Positions 60,618 through 64,000 of a DNA stretch of 64,000 bases are shown piece after piece. Source of the DNA: a candidate division KSB1 bacterium (GTDB lineage Bacteria > Electryoneota > RPQS01); contig JACRMR010000007.1 in assembly GCA_016214895.1 (NCBI GenBank), positions 31,742 through 95,741 on the forward strand, in the 5' to 3' direction. How positions within the stretch are numbered: the stretch's first letter is position 1; each line of letters starts with the position of its first letter. A program made the position numbers and the translations under genes. The notes below the pieces were generated by a model, which had not been told where the DNA came from, did not search any database, and saw only the letters and a list, made by a program, of their open reading frames with translations.

Positions 60618-62132
60618 TTATTTGAGAAGCATCAGTTTTTCTGTCACTTGTAAGTCACCAGACTGAACATGAGCCAAATAGACGCCACTCGGCAAGTCGT
60701 TAGCATGGAATTGATAGATATATTCGCCGCTGAATGGTGGAAGGACTTCCTTGCGAACCACCTGTCCGAGTACATTGAAAACCGAGAGGGTTGTCACGCG
60801 TGCTGAGGGCGGACATCTCATTTTGATTCTCGCCTCAGAGTTGAATGGATTCGGATAGACATTGACTTCCAATTTCTGTGGAATCTCCGGGCGAGGATCA
60901 TCTGCCGAAGCGATCAGCGAATCGTCTCCGGCGATGATGACGCTTCTCCCCCGCCAACCAACGTAAGCGAAGTCGTCCCATGCGCCTATGGCAATGTCAT
61001 CTATCCCGTCCCCATTGACATCGCCTAAACTAACCGCCGTGTAAATGTTAATCAAGCCGTCCGGCCACGAACCTTCTATTGTGAACACCGGCTCCGGATT
61101 CACCCACGGATGACCCAAATGTAGCGTCAGCGCGCCGAACATGTTGCCGTCGCATTGGTCATCCCACATCAAGAGATCGTTGTAAGCGTCATGGTTGAAA
61201 TCGCCCGCGCTCGCGGCGTGCAGAGTATAAGTACAAGAGAACTGAATAGTGGTGCTCGGAACAGACTGTAGAATGGAGTCGCCGAAATGCACGTCCACGA
61301 CGTTTTCGCCTTCAAAGAGAAATTCGTCAAACGGATCGCCGTTCAGACTTCGAACACCGCCAATCGGCGCACGATTCGGAGCTGTCCACAAATAGTCGGG
61401 TATTGTGTCCGGGACGCTGCCGCCTAACAGGATGGCAACATTTCCGTTTCCGGGATGAAAGAACAACAGGTCAGAGTACCCATCACCATTAAAATCGCCA
61501 TTCGCATATGGGATAGACTGGTTAATTCCCGGCGGTGGTTGATTGAGTATCCAATCAGCCGTGGTGTCAACTAAATGTCCTCCAAAGCAAACCCATGCAG
61601 TGTTGGTGCTTTCTCGGAAGAAAAGCAGATCGTCGAAATCATCCCCGTTGAGGTTACCGATAGGGATCGCCGCAATCGCTCCGTCAAATCTCCATTTGAC
61701 ATTCGGTGTATCACTAACCGTCGATCCGCCGAGAAAAAGCCACTTCTCCTGAATAAGACTATCTCTTCGCGATAGTTCATAAAGCCAATCCCTATATCCA
61801 TCTCCATTCATATCACCGACCACAAAGGCGGAGGGGTCATAAAAACGTTCGCTATCCGCTCTGAAAACGTGGAACGGTTGCACGGAAAGGGATTCTGCTC
61901 CGTGAAAGAATTCCACATATCCGCGCTGCGTTCCTGCATAAGCAAAATTTCCCCACGCCCCTACTGCCCAGTCCGCATAGCCGTCATTATTCTGGTCACC
62001 GAGCGGCAGGATTTGGGTGCCGTATGAGGAGCTATCTGTTTCGCCCGTTCTGTCCCAGATGACATGCGGCGCATACGGCTGCGCTCGGACCACCAATGGT
62101 AAGGCAAGGGCGAGAAACAAGAACGTTTTCAT
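60618..62132 (-). CDS. Secreted FG-GAP repeat protein with T9SS-type sorting domain (array copy B)
   Basis: A 504-residue exported paralogue of copy A: signal peptide MKTFLFLALALPLVVRAQ, then PYAPHVIWDRTGETDSSSYG. FG-GAP repeats include GDQNNDGYADWAVGAWGN, GDMNGDGYRDWLYEL and GDVNGDGIDDIAIGAWDD. The end is NVYPNPFNSEARIKMRCP, FNVLGQVVRKE and KLMLLK. The start at 62132 is set by the signal peptide. It is followed, 39 bp on, by truncated DIAIYSD copy B and preceded, 25 bp away, by truncated copy C. The C-terminal third is much more alike between copies than the middle, as expected for a shared targeting domain. Confidence 0.88.
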   Translation of the reverse strand: MKTFLFLALALPLVVRAQPYAPHVIWDRTGETDSSSYGTQILPLGDQNNDGYADWAVGAWGNFAYAGTQRGYVEFFHGAESLSVQPFHVFRADSERFYDPSAFVVGDMNGDGYRDWLYELSRRDSLIQEKWLFLGGSTVSDTPNVKWRFDGAIAAIPIGNLNGDDFDDLLFFRESTNTAWVCFGGHLVDTTADWILNQPPPGINQSIPYANGDFNGDGYSDLLFFHPGNGNVAILLGGSVPDTIPDYLWTAPNRAPIGGVRSLNGDPFDEFLFEGENVVDVHFGDSILQSVPSTTIQFSCTYTLHAASAGDFNHDAYNDLLMWDDQCDGNMFGALTLHLGHPWVNPEPVFTIEGSWPDGLINIYTAVSLGDVNGDGIDDIAIGAWDDFAYVGWRGRSVIIAGDDSLIASADDPRPEIPQKLEVNVYPNPFNSEARIKMRCPPSARVTTLSVFNVLGQVVRKEVLPPFSGEYIYQFHANDLPSGVYLAHVQSGDLQVTEKLMLLK

Positions 62133-62157
62133 AGTTGGTCTCAATTCAGGATCAATG

Positions 62158-62577
62158 CTAAGACATCTGCACATCTCGAAACTGTGCATCCACATACTTG
62201 GCACCGTGCATCGTGCGCAAACCGGGATAAAACCAGTTCATGACGCCGATGTGAGTACAGTCTTGCGCCATGGCATTATCATTGAAGTTATCCGGATAGG
62301 GATAATACACCATGACCTTGGTGACGCCCATATCCCGATACCAGCCATAGACGTTCTCCATCCACTCTTCACCGTTGTCCGTGTATCCGGTATCGGCCAT
62401 GAAATCATCATAATCGCCCGTGTAGCCGTGAAAGCGGATGCCCCACAGATACCGGGTATTCAGCCATGAAACAGGATCGCTGTAAATCGCAACGTCGAAT
62501 CCAAAAGTGCTGGTGGCTGTAAACCAAGTTGCAAGGAAAATAAGTGCCGCCGCGAGAAAAAACCTTGCCTTTCGCAT
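62158..62577 (-). pseudogene. Truncated copy of the DIAIYSD-type secreted protein (array copy C)
   Basis: A 139-codon frame, with signal peptide then FDVAIYSDPVSWLNTRYLWG and YGWYRDMGVTKVMVYYPYP. It matches the full protein to KYVDAQFRDVQ and then ends with MS and a stop, just before the leader of FG-GAP copy B. It is more diverged than copy B, which suggests an older duplication. A short secreted product is possible. Confidence 0.75.
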
Positions 62578-62618
62578 GACAGTTCCTTTCCGCGAAAAGT
62601 TCTTTTGAAGAAGAAGTA

Positions 62619-63869
62619 CTATTTGAGAAGCATTAACTTCTGCGTGGCTTGCATTTGTCCGGATTGAATGTGAGCCAGATAGACGCCACTCGGCAGGTCA
62701 TCCGCGTTTAGGTGGTAAGTGTAGGAACTCGTGAAGGGCGGCAAAACTTCCCGCTTGACTTCTCGCCCCAGCACATCGTATACGATGAGCGTCGTAAGTC
62801 CGTGAGAGACGGGGGATCGAAGCCTGATGGTCGTAACCGAATTGAAAGGATTCGGATACGCTTCAAGGCTTAGCGAGATCGGAAGCTCTGGCCTTGCGTC
62901 ATCTGCGCCCGCTATTAACGAGTCATTACCGGCAATGATGATGCAGCGTCCCCGCCATCCGAGATAAGCGAAGTCGTCCCACGCTCCAATAGCAATGTCG
63001 TCAATGCTGTCACCATTCACGTCGCCTAATCCTGCTGCCGTGTAAATTCCAATCAAACCATCGGGCCACGTGCCATCAATAGTGAACGTCGACCCAGGAT
63101 AGATCCACGGGTGCCCCAAGTGAAGTGTCAGCGAGCCGAACATATTATCCGAACAGTTACGGGAAAACAGGATAAGATCACTGAAGCCGTCGTGGTTGAA
63201 ATCTCCGGCACCAACGGCTTGATCTGCGTACGTACATGAAAAGTCTAGCTGGCTATCCGAGACAGGTAGAAGAGAATCACGCCCAAAGAACACATCCACA
63301 ACATCTGTCCCTTTGAACAAAAACTCGCTGGTGTTGTCGCCATTCAGACTTCGTACCCCACCTATAGGAGCACGATTTGGAATCGTCCAGAAATAGGCGG
63401 GCAGTGTGTCAGTGGCCGCTCCGCCAAGAAAGACCACTGTGTTTCCACTATTCGGATTGAAGCACAGAAAATCCGAGGCTCCATCGCCGTCAAAATCGCC
63501 CATAGCATAGGGGATCGTTTGGTTAATCCCCGGAGGCGGCTGCCGGACAGTCCAATCCGGCAAAGTATCCATTGAGCCACCCCCGAAATACATCCTCCCA
63601 ATATCCAAGTCCTCATCGTAGGTATAGAGATCGCTGAATCCGTCTCCGCTAAAATCACCCATTGCATAGACCGCTGAATGTGAGGTTATCGGCACGTAAG
63701 CGTCGGCAAGAGTGTCTGCCTGTGGGCCTCCGAAGTAAATTGGAAAAAAATAGTTGGCAGGATGACTTAATGGCCATGCCCAGAGCAACCAGTCTTGATA
63801 GCCATCTCCGTTCACATCTCCTACAGACAACACCGACCACGACGGGCTGTTAACAGCTGTGTACTGCAC
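62619..63869 (-). pseudogene. FG-GAP repeat protein with sorting domain, 5' end removed by an IS element (array copy C)
   Basis: The 3' 416 codons of a third FG-GAP paralogue. From VLSVGDVNGDGYQDWLLW on, it aligns with copies A and B and keeps an intact sorting domain (AYPNPFNSVTTIRLRSP, YDVLGREVKRE, KLMLLK). Signal peptide and first repeats are missing. The apparent GTG start lies inside the end of the insertion sequence at 63860 onward, where homology stops abruptly. Without a signal peptide the product could not be exported. Confidence 0.82.
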
Positions 63870-64000
63870 CCCGTATTTTGGACACGATCTCCCAGCTGGT
63901 TATGGGGTGAGGGCGGGTTGATAATATTGGGTTTCGAACTCGACCGGCGGCACATAGCCTAAGCGGGAGTGCAGCCGTTCCTGATTGTAGACTTGATCGA
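63860..64000 (-). mobile_element. IS3-family insertion sequence, end and partial transposase
   Basis: The element begins at about 63860 with TGTACTGCACCCCGTATTTT followed by GGACA, the terminal inverted-repeat type of IS3/IS150-group elements (TG...ACCCC...TGGACA). It continues beyond the right edge of the window. It interrupts FG-GAP copy C. The other end and any target duplication are outside the window. Confidence 0.8.
63900..64000 (-). CDS. IS3-family transposase (OrfB), C-terminal end, partial
   Basis: The visible 33 codons on the minus strand read VYNQERLHSRLGYVPPVEFE, then ETQYYQPALTP (the second E already shown) and a stop. YN-x-RLHS-xLGY-xxPxEFE is the hallmark C-terminus of the rve integrase-core transposase of IS3 elements. 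The remainder lies to the right of the window. Confidence 0.88.
   Translation of the reverse strand, partial: DQVYNQERLHSRLGYVPPVEFETQYYQPALTP

Overview
The window is a 64 kb stretch of a bacterial chromosome, roughly 60% GC in the housekeeping parts and visibly AT-richer in the secreted-protein parts. The organism is most likely a member of the FCB superphylum, probably one of its uncultured candidate phyla. At least eight large secreted proteins end in the type IX-secretion-type C-terminal sorting domain (a 'YPNPFN' box, then an 'xYNVLGxxV' strand, then a final lysine-rich 'KMLLMK/KLMLLK'). YpdA and YjbQ homologues, RNase Y/YmdB and E. coli-like TTGACA-17-TATATT promoters also occur. No T9SS machinery gene lies in the window, and I cannot name the species.

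Layout. 1-0.5 kb: 3' end of a succinate dehydrogenase/fumarate reductase iron-sulfur subunit. 0.5-1.35 kb: a REP-associated tyrosine transposase flanked by its own inverted REP hairpins. 1.35-3.85 kb: a small redox cluster (YjbQ, YpdA-type disulfide reductase, O-methyltransferase, Rieske protein). 3.9-7.9 kb: a giant secreted subtilase. 8.0-10.6 kb: alpha-glucan phosphorylase. 10.8-14.1 kb: a type IV pilin-like protein, a secreted cupredoxin, a double GNAT and a secreted cysteine-rich repeat protein. 14.1-24.5 kb: a minus-strand block of secreted proteins (FG-GAP/beta-helix protein, two sorting-domain proteins under duplicated promoters, a truncated subtilase, a serine hydrolase). 24.7-25.7 kb: five tRNA genes (Ala, Gly, Cys, Leu, Val). 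25.8-37.5 kb: translation and cell-division genes (thrS-infC-rpmI-rplT, pheS-pheT, zapB-like/zapA, rny-ymdB, amidohydrolase). 37.6-38.6 kb: a sugar epimerase on the minus strand. 38.8-55.4 kb: tRNA-Met, then a long compact run of housekeeping genes (tilS, hpt, ftsH, PEGA protein, folE, folP, rimI, accD, surE, guaA, glmS, binding-protein-like gene, uppP, gatase, holA, ECF sigma, anti-sigma-like), many joined by 4-bp ATGA/GTGA overlaps. 55.5-55.8 kb: a frameshifted remnant of a phage head-morphogenesis protein. 55.9-64 kb: a tandem array of FG-GAP sorting-domain genes alternating with full or truncated copies of an unidentified secreted protein, cut off on the right by an IS3-family element.

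The most interesting signal is in the 19-23 kb block. Two secreted-protein genes share a nearly identical ~200 bp upstream segment with the same TTGACA-17-TAGATT promoter and leader peptide. Each has a homopolymeric C/G tract just upstream of the -35 box, 29 nt in one copy and 9 nt in the other. This is the layout expected of promoter phase variation for cell-surface or secreted proteins. Other notable items are the RAYT/REP unit, heptad and octad hairpin arrays in the tRNA spacers, the scarred tandem array at the right end, and the Cys-rich protein. Everything here was read by eye from the sequence; no homology search was possible.
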